Shown here: positions 17,083-25,153 of the stretch, one piece after another
Position numbering within the stretch: the first letter of the stretch is position 1
Layout: every line of letters begins with the position of its first letter
Origin: Betaproteobacteria bacterium
Lineage (GTDB): Bacteria; Pseudomonadota; Gammaproteobacteria; Burkholderiales; SG8-39
Reading direction: 5' to 3'
NCBI GenBank assembly: GCA_016210745.1
Contig: JACQTO010000142.1
Coordinates: 1 to 64,000, forward strand
Length of the DNA stretch: 64,000 nt
Position numbers and translations under genes: made by a program
The notes under the pieces: model-generated
Seen by the model: only the letters and a program-made list of their open reading frames with translations
Database searches by the model: none
Told to the model about the DNA's origin: nothing

Positions 17083-17275
17083 GCAGTCAGATTACTCCCA
17101 ACGCTGCGCCCTGTGCAACCGTAGGGGTCTAACGTGAAGCTGTGCGGCGGGCCCGCACGATGGCAAACGGCCTCCTATCTGTTTTTCGCGCGCGAATGGC
17201 CGCATGGACGCCGTTACTGGTTCTCCGAAGGAGGCAATCCTGCGGCACGCCGGCCTTCCGTAACGACACCGTCCT

Positions 17276-17463
17276 CTATTCGATCTTCAAGTTGGTGGTC
17301 TCGATCACCCGCTTTCACTTGGCAGCTTCAGATTTCATCAAAGCGCCAAGCTGCTCCGGCGCATGCGCAGCGGCTTGGCGGGCCAGGGCGTGTCCGCGGC
17401 AAGCGACAGGGCTGGAAAAGCGCACAGCGCCATTATGCTGGCTAACAGGCGACGGCGGTTCAT
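17276..17463 (-). pseudogene. internally deleted Bug receptor gene
   Basis: Starts like an intact receptor, with ribosome site and signal peptide (MNRRRLLASIMALCAFPALS, then ADTPWPAKPLR), matching the gene at 18445. It then jumps out of frame to the C-terminal segment PEQLGALMKSEAAK, a stop in place of Trp, and KRVIETTNLKIE. About 800 bp of the middle is missing. It begins 11 bp after the stop of the intact Bug gene, so the two were once a tandem pair in one operon. Confidence 0.8.
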
Positions 17464-17473
17464 GGTTTCCTCC

Positions 17474-18445
17474 TCAGTCGAGCTTCACTTTCGCGGTCTC
17501 GATCACCTGCTTCCACTTGGCGCCTTCGGTCTTCATGAGCGTGCCCAGCGCCTCGGGTGTTCCTTGGCCGGGCACGGCGCCGAACTCGGCCAATTTGGCG
17601 CGTCCTTCGGGTGACTGGATGATCGTGTTGACTTCAGCGTTGAGCTTATCGACGATCGCCCTGGACAGCCCGGCCGGTCCCACCAGCGCGTACTGGATGG
17701 TAGCCTCGAGGTCTATTCCTTGTTCCAGCGCAGTCGGTACATTGGGCAGCGCCGGCGAGCGAACCTTCGAAGTTACCGCAAGACCGCGCAGCTTGCCCGC
17801 CTGGATGTTCGAGATGAAAGCGGTGACCGGAGAGGAGATCGCCTGGATCGTGCCGCCTAGCAGGTCTGTCATGGCCGGCGCATCCCCCTTGTAGGAGACG
17901 CTCAAGAGATCGAGCCGATTATTCATCTTCATGAACTCCACCGTAAGGTGGCCGGTCATTCCCCGGCCCGAATTGCCGACCGAATATTTCGCCGGATTCG
18001 CACGCGCGAGCTCGATGAACTCTTTCAGGTTCTTCGCTGGAATCGAGGGATTCACGACGAAGACCAGCGGAATCTCGCCGATCAATGCGATCGGCGTCAG
18101 GTTCTTCTCCGCATCGAACGGCATGTCTTTGTAAATGAGCTTGTTGGTGATAAGCGGTCCCGAGGTCGTCAGTCCGAGGGTATAGCCGTCGGGGGGAGCG
18201 GTGGCGACGGCGTTAGTGCCTATATTTCCGGCCGCACCCGCGCGATTTTCGACGACGAAAGGTTGGCCGAGCTTTTCGCTCAGGCGTTGCGCAAGCAGCC
18301 GCGCGAGGACATCGGTGCTGCCTCCGGGAGGAAACGGCACCACGATGCGCACCGATTTGGCGGGCCAAGGCGAATCGGCCGCGAACGACGGGAACGAACA
18401 GGCGCACAACGCCAGGATGCTGGCCAGTATTTGACGGCGATTCAT
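17474..18445 (-). CDS. Bug/TctC-type periplasmic solute-binding receptor
   Basis: 323 aa with a Sec signal (MNRRQILASILALCACSF to about residue 22, FAA/DSPWPAK). RIVVPFPPGGSTDVLAR and ENRAGAAGNIGTNAVATAPPDGYTL are Bug signatures. Strong GAGGAGG ribosome site. It is the last complete gene of catabolic cluster B, 58 bp after the crotonase gene, and probably binds the substrate of that pathway in the periplasm (inference). Its 3' end is duplicated at 15787 and a broken paralogue follows it at 17463. Confidence 0.9.
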   Translation of the reverse strand: MNRRQILASILALCACSFPSFAADSPWPAKSVRIVVPFPPGGSTDVLARLLAQRLSEKLGQPFVVENRAGAAGNIGTNAVATAPPDGYTLGLTTSGPLITNKLIYKDMPFDAEKNLTPIALIGEIPLVFVVNPSIPAKNLKEFIELARANPAKYSVGNSGRGMTGHLTVEFMKMNNRLDLLSVSYKGDAPAMTDLLGGTIQAISSPVTAFISNIQAGKLRGLAVTSKVRSPALPNVPTALEQGIDLEATIQYALVGPAGLSRAIVDKLNAEVNTIIQSPEGRAKLAEFGAVPGQGTPEALGTLMKTEGAKWKQVIETAKVKLD

Positions 18446-18503
18446 GATTTCCTCCTCCTCTAAGTGCAGCGACCATGGAGACGATATTTACGCCTCCGGA
18501 ATG

Positions 18504-19298
18504 CTAACTCCCCTTGAAATTCGGCTTGCGTTTTTCGCGGAAGGCTTCCAAGCCTTCTTCCCGATCATCGGAAAACGTCAGCAGGTAGAAGAGGTCGGCT
18601 TCAGTGGCAACTCCATTGGCCAGGGACATGTCGAGTCCGCGATTGACCGCCTGCTTGACCACCATGACCGATAGCTGCGAGTTCTTCGCAATCTGCCCGA
18701 CGATCTCGCGCGCCTTTTCCATCGCCTGGCCCTTGGGCACGACGTGATTGCAGAGGCGATACGCCTTGGCTTCGGCCGCCGGAATGCGGCGCCCGGTCCA
18801 CATCAACTCCTTGGCCAGCGGCGCGCCGATGAGGCGCGGCAGGTTCTGAGTGCCTCCGCCGCCGGGCATGAGTCCGAGCCGGGCCTCGGGCAATCCCAAC
18901 TCCGCTCCTTCGCCGCAGACGACGATATCGCCGAACATCGCCAGCTCGAGTCCGCCGCCCAATGCCAGACCCTCGATCGCCGAGACGACCGGTTTGGTGT
19001 AATTCACCACAAAACGCATCATCGCGCCCATTTTCCGCGTGCGCTTGCGCGCCCGATAGATGTCGAAACGCTCTTCGGGCTTTTCCTTGAACTCGCTGGT
19101 GTCCACGCCGGTACAAAAGGCCCGGTCGCTGCCGCGAAAAATCACCGCGACGATTTTTCGATCGCGTTCCGCGCCATCCATCGCGTCCATGATTTCCACC
19201 GCCGTCTGCTCGCGCATCGCATTGAGCTTGTCCGGACGATTCAGCGTGATTTCCAGCGCATGCTCCGAGCGTTCGACGATGATGTCTTCGTAAGCCAT
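18504..19298 (-). CDS. enoyl-CoA hydratase/isomerase family protein (crotonase)
   Basis: 264 aa. GLALGGGLELAMFGD and ELGLPEARLGLMPGGGGTQ carry both catalytic glutamates of enoyl-CoA hydratases (Glu118 and Glu138). The ATG at 19298 is preferred over an in-frame TTG six bases upstream because GGGAGA is correctly spaced. It belongs to cluster B, after two acyl-CoA dehydrogenase genes, and would hydrate their enoyl-CoA product. The 237-bp leader contains a strong hairpin element. It is the counterpart of the crotonase at 5999. Confidence 0.85.
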   Translation of the reverse strand: MAYEDIIVERSEHALEITLNRPDKLNAMREQTAVEIMDAMDGAERDRKIVAVIFRGSDRAFCTGVDTSEFKEKPEERFDIYRARKRTRKMGAMMRFVVNYTKPVVSAIEGLALGGGLELAMFGDIVVCGEGAELGLPEARLGLMPGGGGTQNLPRLIGAPLAKELMWTGRRIPAAEAKAYRLCNHVVPKGQAMEKAREIVGQIAKNSQLSVMVVKQAVNRGLDMSLANGVATEADLFYLLTFSDDREEGLEAFREKRKPNFKGS

Positions 19299-19398
19299 TT
19301 TCAATCTCCCGATATTATTTAATGCTCTGGTGAAACGGTGCTATACATGGCGACGTAAATCGCGCCGCCGGTTGTTGGGGGTTGCGATCTCGTATAAA

Positions 19399-19474
19399 AA
19401 CCTAAGCCGTCCTGGTTTTGACCATAACCGCGCTTTCTGCACGGATGGCGTTTATCCGTGCAGAAAACGCGGTT
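19399..19474 (-). ncRNA. hairpin element upstream of the crotonase gene, possible fourth copy
   Basis: A 21-bp stem (19426-19446 with 19454-19474, 7-nt loop) has a single non-Watson-Crick position. That pair is U-G in minus-strand RNA but C-A in plus-strand RNA, so minus-strand expression is favoured, co-linear with cluster B. Directly 3' on that strand comes GGTCAAAACCAGGACGGCTTAG, of which CAAAACCA and GGCTTAG recall the 3' module of copies 1-3. The relation is tentative because the CCGG mini-hairpin is missing. Confidence 0.4.
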
Positions 19475-19535
19475 GGCGCGCGCAGCGCGCAAGTCCGCTG
19501 GTGGCATGAAACAGGACTTAAGACTCCGCATATAG

Positions 19536-20678
19536 TTAATCGACTCCTCCGGCGCGGGCAAGACGCTGCAACTGGTGGGCGGTATTGCCGAACAGCGACT
19601 CGATCATTGTAAGCCGCTTGAAGTAATGGCCGCCGCTGTACTCCAGGGTCAAACCCATGCCGCCATGGAGTTGCGTCGCCTCCTGCCCGATGAATCTGCA
19701 GGAGCTGCCGATCTGGGCCTTCGCGGCCGCCAGGCGCCTGCCTCGAAGTTCCGCATCGTCCTCCGCAACCGACATGGACGCGAGCATGGCCATGCTTCTG
19801 GCCTGTTCCAGCGCGATCAGCATATCCACCGCCCGATGCTGCAGAACCTGGAAGCTGCCGATCGGCACGCCGAACTGCCTGCGGTTCTTGAGATACTCGA
19901 CCGTGAGTTCGTGCAACGCCGCCATGGCACCGAGCGCTTCGGCGCAGAGGGCGGCGATGGCCTCATCGACGACACGGGCAATGACCGGATAGGCGCTCCC
20001 CGGTTCGCCCAGGACGTCCTCAGGGGATACGCGAACGCCGTGCAGTTGAATGTCGGCGGCGCGAAACCCATCCTGGGTTGCGTATCCGCGGCGCGCAATG
20101 CCTTTCGCATCGCCGGCTACGAGGAAAAGCGTAATTCCGCCGGCGTCGCAACGCGAACCCGAAGTGCGGGCGCTGATGATGAGCTTATCGGCCGAATCGC
20201 CGTGGAGGACGGCTGTTTTTTCTCCGTCCAGCGTCCAGCCTTTTTCATCGAGGCGAGCCGTCGTGGAAACGTCTGCGATTTCAAACCGGGAATGTCGCTC
20301 GCTATGCGCAAAGGCCGAAGTCAAGCGTCCGTCCGCAATCTGCGGTACCAGCGTGCGGCGTTGGCTCGCACTGCCTGCAAGGCGCAGCAGGCCGCCCGCA
20401 AGCACGACCGTGGCAAGATAAGGTTCGAGCGTCAGTCCGCGGCCGAACGCTTCCATGACCAGCATGGTTTCAATGGGGCCGCCGCCGAGACCTCCTTCGG
20501 CTTCGTCAAATGGAATGCCCAGCAGTCCAAGCTCGGCATACTGGGCCCAAACCTCGCGATTCCATCCCCCCGGGCATTTCATGTGGCGGCCTCGCTGCTC
20601 GAAGGAATAGTTCTCCGCGATCCAGCGATCCACGCTGTCCTTGAGCATGCGTTGTTCTTCGGTAAGGTCGAAATTCAT
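19536..20678 (-). CDS. acyl-CoA dehydrogenase, divergent subunit
   Basis: 380 aa, acyl-CoA dehydrogenase fold from MNFDLTEEQRMLKDSVDRW through the C-terminal QLHGGMGLTLEYSGGHYFKR. The middle-domain signature of the active partner (SEPGAGSDL) is not recognisable here. It corresponds to the N-terminal half of the 777-aa fusion in cluster A. It starts 2 bp after the 397-aa dehydrogenase gene, so the two probably form a heteromeric enzyme like the alpha2beta2 dehydrogenases of steroid side-chain breakdown. Confidence 0.85.
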   Translation of the reverse strand: MNFDLTEEQRMLKDSVDRWIAENYSFEQRGRHMKCPGGWNREVWAQYAELGLLGIPFDEAEGGLGGGPIETMLVMEAFGRGLTLEPYLATVVLAGGLLRLAGSASQRRTLVPQIADGRLTSAFAHSERHSRFEIADVSTTARLDEKGWTLDGEKTAVLHGDSADKLIISARTSGSRCDAGGITLFLVAGDAKGIARRGYATQDGFRAADIQLHGVRVSPEDVLGEPGSAYPVIARVVDEAIAALCAEALGAMAALHELTVEYLKNRRQFGVPIGSFQVLQHRAVDMLIALEQARSMAMLASMSVAEDDAELRGRRLAAAKAQIGSSCRFIGQEATQLHGGMGLTLEYSGGHYFKRLTMIESLFGNTAHQLQRLARAGGVD

Positions 20679-20680
20679 TT

Positions 20681-21874
20681 CTAAAACCCGAGGATGGTCT
20701 TGGCGATTACGTTCTTCAGAATCTCGTTCGATCCGCCGAAGATCGAGAACTTGCGCCAGCCGAAGTAATTGGGCGCGATCCGGTCGGCCCAGTCCGAATG
20801 CGCCATGTCCTCGGGCGCCTCGGACCGATAGCGCATCGCGTGCGGCCCGGCTACCTCGAGCAGCAACTCGGTTGTCGCCTGCAGGATCTCGGTTCCCTTG
20901 ATTTTGAGTATCGAAGACGCGGGATCGGGCTTGTCGCTGGGGCCGCGGCTTTTATCGGCGGCTATGACGCGAAGCAGCGTTATCTCCAGCGCCTTCAGTT
21001 CGACCTCGACCGCGGCAACTCTTTCTCTGAAACGCAGATCTTCCCAAAGCGGCCTGGCGCCGGACTGCTCGATCAGAGCCAGTTGCTTGATGCGGCGAAT
21101 CCGCTCCTTTGACGTGCCCACCCTTGCCAGCCCCGTTCGCTCCTTGCCGAGCAGGAACTTGGCTATGTTCCATCCCTCGCCCGGCCGGCCGACCAGATTC
21201 TCGACCGGGACCTTCACTTCTTCCAGAAACACTTCGTTGACATCCTGTCCGCCGTCGATCGTCGCGATGGGACGAACGGTGATCCCCGGGGTCTTCATGT
21301 CGATCAGCAGAAACGAGATGCCCTGCTGCTTTCTGGCTGCTGCCGGCTCGGTGCGCGCAAGGCAGAACATCCAGTCGGCAAATTGCGCGAACGATGTCCA
21401 CATCTTCTGCCCGTTGACCAGGTAGTGCTCGCCTGAAAGACGTGCGCTGGTCTTGAGCGCGGCAAGATCGGATCCGGCGCCGGGTTCCGAGAAGCCCTGG
21501 CACCACCAGTCGTCCAGATTGGCGGCACGAGGGAGAAAGCGCCTCTTCTGCGCCTCCGAGCCGAAAGCCGCGATGACCGGTCCGATCATGTTGACGTTGA
21601 AAGGCAAACATAGCGGCGCCGGCGCCTGCTGCAGTTCGTCGTCGAAGAAATAGTGCTGGACCGCGCTCCAGCCGGTGCCGCCCCACTCGAGCGGCCAGTG
21701 CGGCACGGCCCAGCCCTTGGCGTTCAGGGTCCGTTGCCAGGAGACGACTTCATCCTTGGTGAGTTGCCTCCCCTCGATCATCTTTGTTCTGACCGCTTCC
21801 GGGAGTGCCCCCTGAATGAAGCTTCGCACTTCATCGCGAAAGGCCAGCTCTTCGGCAGTGAAACGCAGATCCAT
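20681..21874 (-). CDS. acyl-CoA dehydrogenase, likely catalytic subunit
   Basis: 397 aa with strong family signatures: WWCQGFSEPGAGSDLAALK in the middle domain, YLVNGQKMWTSFAQFADW, and GGSNEILKNVIAKTILGF at the C-terminus. FAD-dependent alpha,beta-dehydrogenation of an acyl-CoA is expected, with electrons to ETF. It equals the C-terminal half of the cluster A fusion. It sits 10 bp after the acyl-CoA ligase gene and 2 bp before its partner. Confidence 0.88.
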   Translation of the reverse strand: MDLRFTAEELAFRDEVRSFIQGALPEAVRTKMIEGRQLTKDEVVSWQRTLNAKGWAVPHWPLEWGGTGWSAVQHYFFDDELQQAPAPLCLPFNVNMIGPVIAAFGSEAQKRRFLPRAANLDDWWCQGFSEPGAGSDLAALKTSARLSGEHYLVNGQKMWTSFAQFADWMFCLARTEPAAARKQQGISFLLIDMKTPGITVRPIATIDGGQDVNEVFLEEVKVPVENLVGRPGEGWNIAKFLLGKERTGLARVGTSKERIRRIKQLALIEQSGARPLWEDLRFRERVAAVEVELKALEITLLRVIAADKSRGPSDKPDPASSILKIKGTEILQATTELLLEVAGPHAMRYRSEAPEDMAHSDWADRIAPNYFGWRKFSIFGGSNEILKNVIAKTILGF

Positions 21875-21884
21875 AGTCTTCTCG

Positions 21885-23432
21885 CTAGTGGCGCGACTTC
21901 GCGACTTCGACTGCCGGTCTTTCGCGCAGCTCGCGCTTCATGACCTTGCCGGATGAATTGCGCGGCAATTCGTCCACGAAGCTGATGTGCTTGGGCTTCT
22001 TGTAGCTGGCGATGAGCGGCCGGCAATGCTCGATCAACTTGTCCGGCGTGACCGACTGTCCCGGTTTCAGCTGAACGAACGCCATGACCGATTCCCCGAA
22101 TTCGGGATCCGCCACCCCGACGACCGCGGCCTCCGCGACCGCCGGGTGCTTGATCAGCGCAGTTTCCACCTCGCGGGAATAGATATTGAGGCCGCCGCTG
22201 ATGATCATGTCTTTGAGACGGTCGACGAGGTAGAGAAATCCGTCTTCATCCAGTCTTCCCATATCGCCCGTACGCAGCCACCCGTCGACCAGCGTTTCAG
22301 CGGTTGCCTGGGGCTGGTTGTAGTACGCGCGCATGACGGAGAACTGGCCGGGTTTGCCGCTGCGCACCAGGATTTCGCCGTGTTCTCCCGGCGCCACATC
22401 CTTCAGGTCTGCGTCGACAATTCGGATTTCGACACCGGGCAAAGGACGGCCGACCGAATTGGCATGAGTAAATTGCTCCGCGGGTCGCAGGCAGGCGACG
22501 ATGCCGGCTTCGGTCTGCGCATAAAAGCTGTAGATGCCGAGCTGCGGAAGCAGCTCGACCAGCCCAGCGGTCACTTCGGCCGGAAATGCCTCGCCGGTGG
22601 CATTCATGACCCGCAGCGTCTTGCAGGCCTGCGGCCGCCGCCGGATTTCGGGTATCAGCCTGCGTGCGATGGTCGGAACCAGGCCGACCACGGTTACCCT
22701 TTCGCGCTCGATCAAATCCAGCGCTTCCACGACGTCGAAATGCGGCATGATGACCATCGTGGAGCCGAGGCAGAACGCATTGCTGACCCGCCCCATGCCG
22801 GTGCGCAGAGCGATCTCGGTGGTCACCAGCGTCACGTCGTCGCTGCGCAGTCCGAATTCCAGCGCGTGCATGTAGCCTTGCCCGACCACGATGTTGGAAT
22901 GCGTCGAGATCACCCCCTTCGGGCGGCCCGTCGTGCCTGACGTATAGGCGATCACGCCGTCGTTGGGCTCCACGGGAAGCGAAATGGCCGCCGCCGGGGA
23001 GCCTCTGCCCAGAAACTCCTCGAAATCCCTTTCGCCCTCCCGAGACCCGCCGACGGCGATCAAGAGGGGATTGGCGAGGGCCGCTGCCGCCTTGCGCACC
23101 GATTGACGCATCTGGGGGTCGAAAAAAGTCGCGGCGGGCTTCGCGTCTTCGAAAATGAGTTCCCGCTCAGCCGATGTCAGGCGGCCGCTGATCGGAACGA
23201 GCACGGCGCCCGCCTTCAGGACGCCGCCCATGATCCCTATCAATTCAATGCTGTTGGGCAGGCAAACGGCGATGCGATCCCCGACCTTGATACCTTGCTT
23301 GACCAGGGCATCGGCGATCCGGTTGGTCAGGGCATCAAGTTCACGGAAGTTGATCCGCCGGTTTCCGCATATCACCGCCGGCCGCGCGGGATAGCGTTTC
23401 GCATTGGATGCGAGTAATGCACCGGCCTTCAT
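21885..23432 (-). CDS. AMP-forming acyl-CoA synthetase
   Basis: 515 aa of the ANL superfamily. The ATP/AMP signature YTSGTTGRPKG lies at residues 163-173, YGQTE-like FYAQTEAG near the middle, TGD in GWLRTGDMGRLDEDGFLYLVDRLKDMI, and the C-terminal catalytic lysine in RNSSGKVMKREL. It makes acyl-CoA with release of AMP and PPi and would activate the substrate of cluster B. Cluster A uses an unrelated ADP-forming enzyme for the same step. It overlaps the DUF35 gene by 4 bp (ATGA). Confidence 0.9.
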   Translation of the reverse strand: MKAGALLASNAKRYPARPAVICGNRRINFRELDALTNRIADALVKQGIKVGDRIAVCLPNSIELIGIMGGVLKAGAVLVPISGRLTSAERELIFEDAKPAATFFDPQMRQSVRKAAAALANPLLIAVGGSREGERDFEEFLGRGSPAAAISLPVEPNDGVIAYTSGTTGRPKGVISTHSNIVVGQGYMHALEFGLRSDDVTLVTTEIALRTGMGRVSNAFCLGSTMVIMPHFDVVEALDLIERERVTVVGLVPTIARRLIPEIRRRPQACKTLRVMNATGEAFPAEVTAGLVELLPQLGIYSFYAQTEAGIVACLRPAEQFTHANSVGRPLPGVEIRIVDADLKDVAPGEHGEILVRSGKPGQFSVMRAYYNQPQATAETLVDGWLRTGDMGRLDEDGFLYLVDRLKDMIISGGLNIYSREVETALIKHPAVAEAAVVGVADPEFGESVMAFVQLKPGQSVTPDKLIEHCRPLIASYKKPKHISFVDELPRNSSGKVMKRELRERPAVEVAKSRH

Positions 23433-23851
23433 GGCATGTTTCTGGGCTCGAAGGAAAATAGATTGATGTCGTCGGTCAATTTTTCCCAGGTTACGCGCAA
23501 AGGCATGCCTATCTTGACGTTGGCTTCCGTGACGCCCGACAGGTTGCTGATGATGCGCACGCCTTCGTCCAGCTCCACCAAGCCGACCAGATAGGGGCCC
23601 TTGTCCTCGAACCCCGCGGCAGGCACGTGGGTGACCGTATACGAATACAAGGTGCCGTTACCCGACACCTCTTTCCATTCGAGATTCGCCTTGCCGGTCT
23701 TCACACTCACCGCCCGCGGCCACCACTGATAGCATCGGGAGTCGGGGTCGTATTGGATAACCAATTTCTCTTGCTTGGCGGCATCCCAAAAAGGCTTGGT
23801 GATCACCGATGGTTTCGGGATATGGGTCGTTTTCGCGCGAATCGGATTCAT
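23429..23851 (-). CDS. DUF35 / OB-fold protein partner of the thiolase-like protein
   Basis: 140 aa. KPFWDAAKQEKLVIQYDPDSRCYQW is the DUF35 N-terminal region, here with none of the four zinc cysteines in CxxC pairs. The OB-fold follows (GNGTLYSYTVTHV, PYLVGLVELDEGVRI, VKIGMPLRVTWE). It starts 2 bp after the thiolase-like gene and resembles its counterpart in cluster A. A scaffold or gating role for the thiolase-fold enzyme is inferred from Ltp2/ChsH2-type complexes. Confidence 0.8.
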   Translation of the reverse strand: MNPIRAKTTHIPKPSVITKPFWDAAKQEKLVIQYDPDSRCYQWWPRAVSVKTGKANLEWKEVSGNGTLYSYTVTHVPAAGFEDKGPYLVGLVELDEGVRIISNLSGVTEANVKIGMPLRVTWEKLTDDINLFSFEPRNMP

Positions 23852-23853
23852 GA

Positions 23854-25035
23854 TCAAGCCTCCAGAATGAGAACACAGCTGGTGCCCCAGTTGCGGCCGT
23901 AGGGGATGACGCCGATGCCGGTGACCATCGCATTGCCCGTCTTCTTCACTTGGCGTTGGCCGGCTTCACCGAACAACTGGCGTACGCCTTCGACGAGGTT
24001 CAGGCCGCCACCGGCCAGACCGGGTTGCCCGGCGGAAATCTGCCCGCCGCCGGTATTGATCGGCAGCGTTCCTTTGTATGAGACATCGGTATCGAGCAGG
24101 AACCGCGATCCTTCGCCGCGCGCGCAAAATCCGATCTGCTCCAGCTGGAGCATTTCGGCGATCAGAAAATCGTCATAGGGGTGGAACATGCAGATGTCCT
24201 TGGGCGATAGGCCCGCCTTGCGGAGCGCTTCCGGGCCGACCACGGAAAAACCCGACTCCGTAATATCCGGAGTCATGTTGGCGCAATCGAAATTCGTGAT
24301 CTCCGCGTAGGCGACCGGGTGCACCATCTTGTTCGCGCGCATTTTCTTTGCGCGACTCGTCGAGGTGATGATCAGGCCGTTGGCGCCATCGCAGTACATG
24401 ACCGAATCCAGGAGCCGCAGCGGCGAGGACACCATGCGCGCCGTCAAATAATCCTCGACCGTGATCGGCACGCGATTCTTTTCGTAGGCGTTGGGGTTGA
24501 GCACGGCGCCATCGCGCTGGGCAACGGCGAGTTTCCCGAGCGCTTCGAACTTCAATTCGTATTTCTGCATGTAACGATGCATCAGCAGGCCGAACGCGCC
24601 GGGCGGGCCCTGAATTCCTGTCGGCTCGAAGAATTCGCTGCGATAACCGCCGTAGGATTGGCGCATGTGGGTGGAGGGCGCATCGGCGCTGATCAGCATG
24701 ACCGTCTCGCATAACCCGGCCTTGATGGCCGCCGCCGCACGCGCCACGCTGCCGGCAGCCGAACATCCGCCCAAGTCCGTGGTCTGCAGCCAGCGCGGGG
24801 TGAGGCCGAGATAGTCGACGCAGAAGTTCGAGTAAAACGGATTGGTGCATTCGCTCATCGGGACGGTCGTTGCGAATCCGTCGATGTCCTTTGGCGTCAA
24901 TTGGGTCTTGCCGAGCAACTCGGCCGCCACTTGCGAGGCGAGTTCATAGGGCGACTTGCCGGAGCGCCGCTCGAGCTTGGTTTCGCCGTAGGCGATGATC
25001 GCAATGTCCTTGCTCTTCAGAAAATTGTCATTCAT
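23854..25035 (-). CDS. thiolase-fold protein (SCP-x/Ltp2-like), possible acyl-CoA aldolase
   Basis: 393 aa. The nucleophile-loop Cys is kept (GGCSAAGS, Cys91). As in the cluster A protein, the canonical GHP histidine is Gln (SAGQPG, Gln337) and the second catalytic Cys is missing (GIGVIPYGRNWGTS). The motif FHPYDDFLIAEMLQ is shared by both. I therefore expect an aldolase-like or otherwise altered C-C cleaving activity, working with the DUF35 protein that follows. It is the first gene of cluster B. Confidence 0.78.
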   Translation of the reverse strand: MNDNFLKSKDIAIIAYGETKLERRSGKSPYELASQVAAELLGKTQLTPKDIDGFATTVPMSECTNPFYSNFCVDYLGLTPRWLQTTDLGGCSAAGSVARAAAAIKAGLCETVMLISADAPSTHMRQSYGGYRSEFFEPTGIQGPPGAFGLLMHRYMQKYELKFEALGKLAVAQRDGAVLNPNAYEKNRVPITVEDYLTARMVSSPLRLLDSVMYCDGANGLIITSTSRAKKMRANKMVHPVAYAEITNFDCANMTPDITESGFSVVGPEALRKAGLSPKDICMFHPYDDFLIAEMLQLEQIGFCARGEGSRFLLDTDVSYKGTLPINTGGGQISAGQPGLAGGGLNLVEGVRQLFGEAGQRQVKKTGNAMVTGIGVIPYGRNWGTSCVLILEA

Positions 25036-25153
25036 TGACTGGGTTCCTCATGTTATTCGTTGTCGATTGCCGTATAGGGTGCGTTAAGTGGAAACCAAGG
25101 ATGCTGGCATCTGTTCTGCGGCTGGGTGTGGAGCGGGGGTGCTCGGTAGGCTA

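Larger units (their letters stand above)
16552..17133. repeat. inverted repeat flanking the DUF433/DUF5615 module
   Basis: GTTAGACCCC at 16552-16561 and GGGGTCTAAC at 17124-17133 are perfect 10-bp inverted repeats enclosing the whole module. GAAG lies beside both arms. This could mark a mobile cassette or paired REP-like sites; no transposase is present. Confidence 0.45.

Noticed and set aside
15787-17463. Reading the two Bug fragments as one frameshifted gene
   Set aside because: They are separated by four toxin-antitoxin genes, both carry a C-terminal end, and only one has an N-terminus, so they are remnants of different copies.
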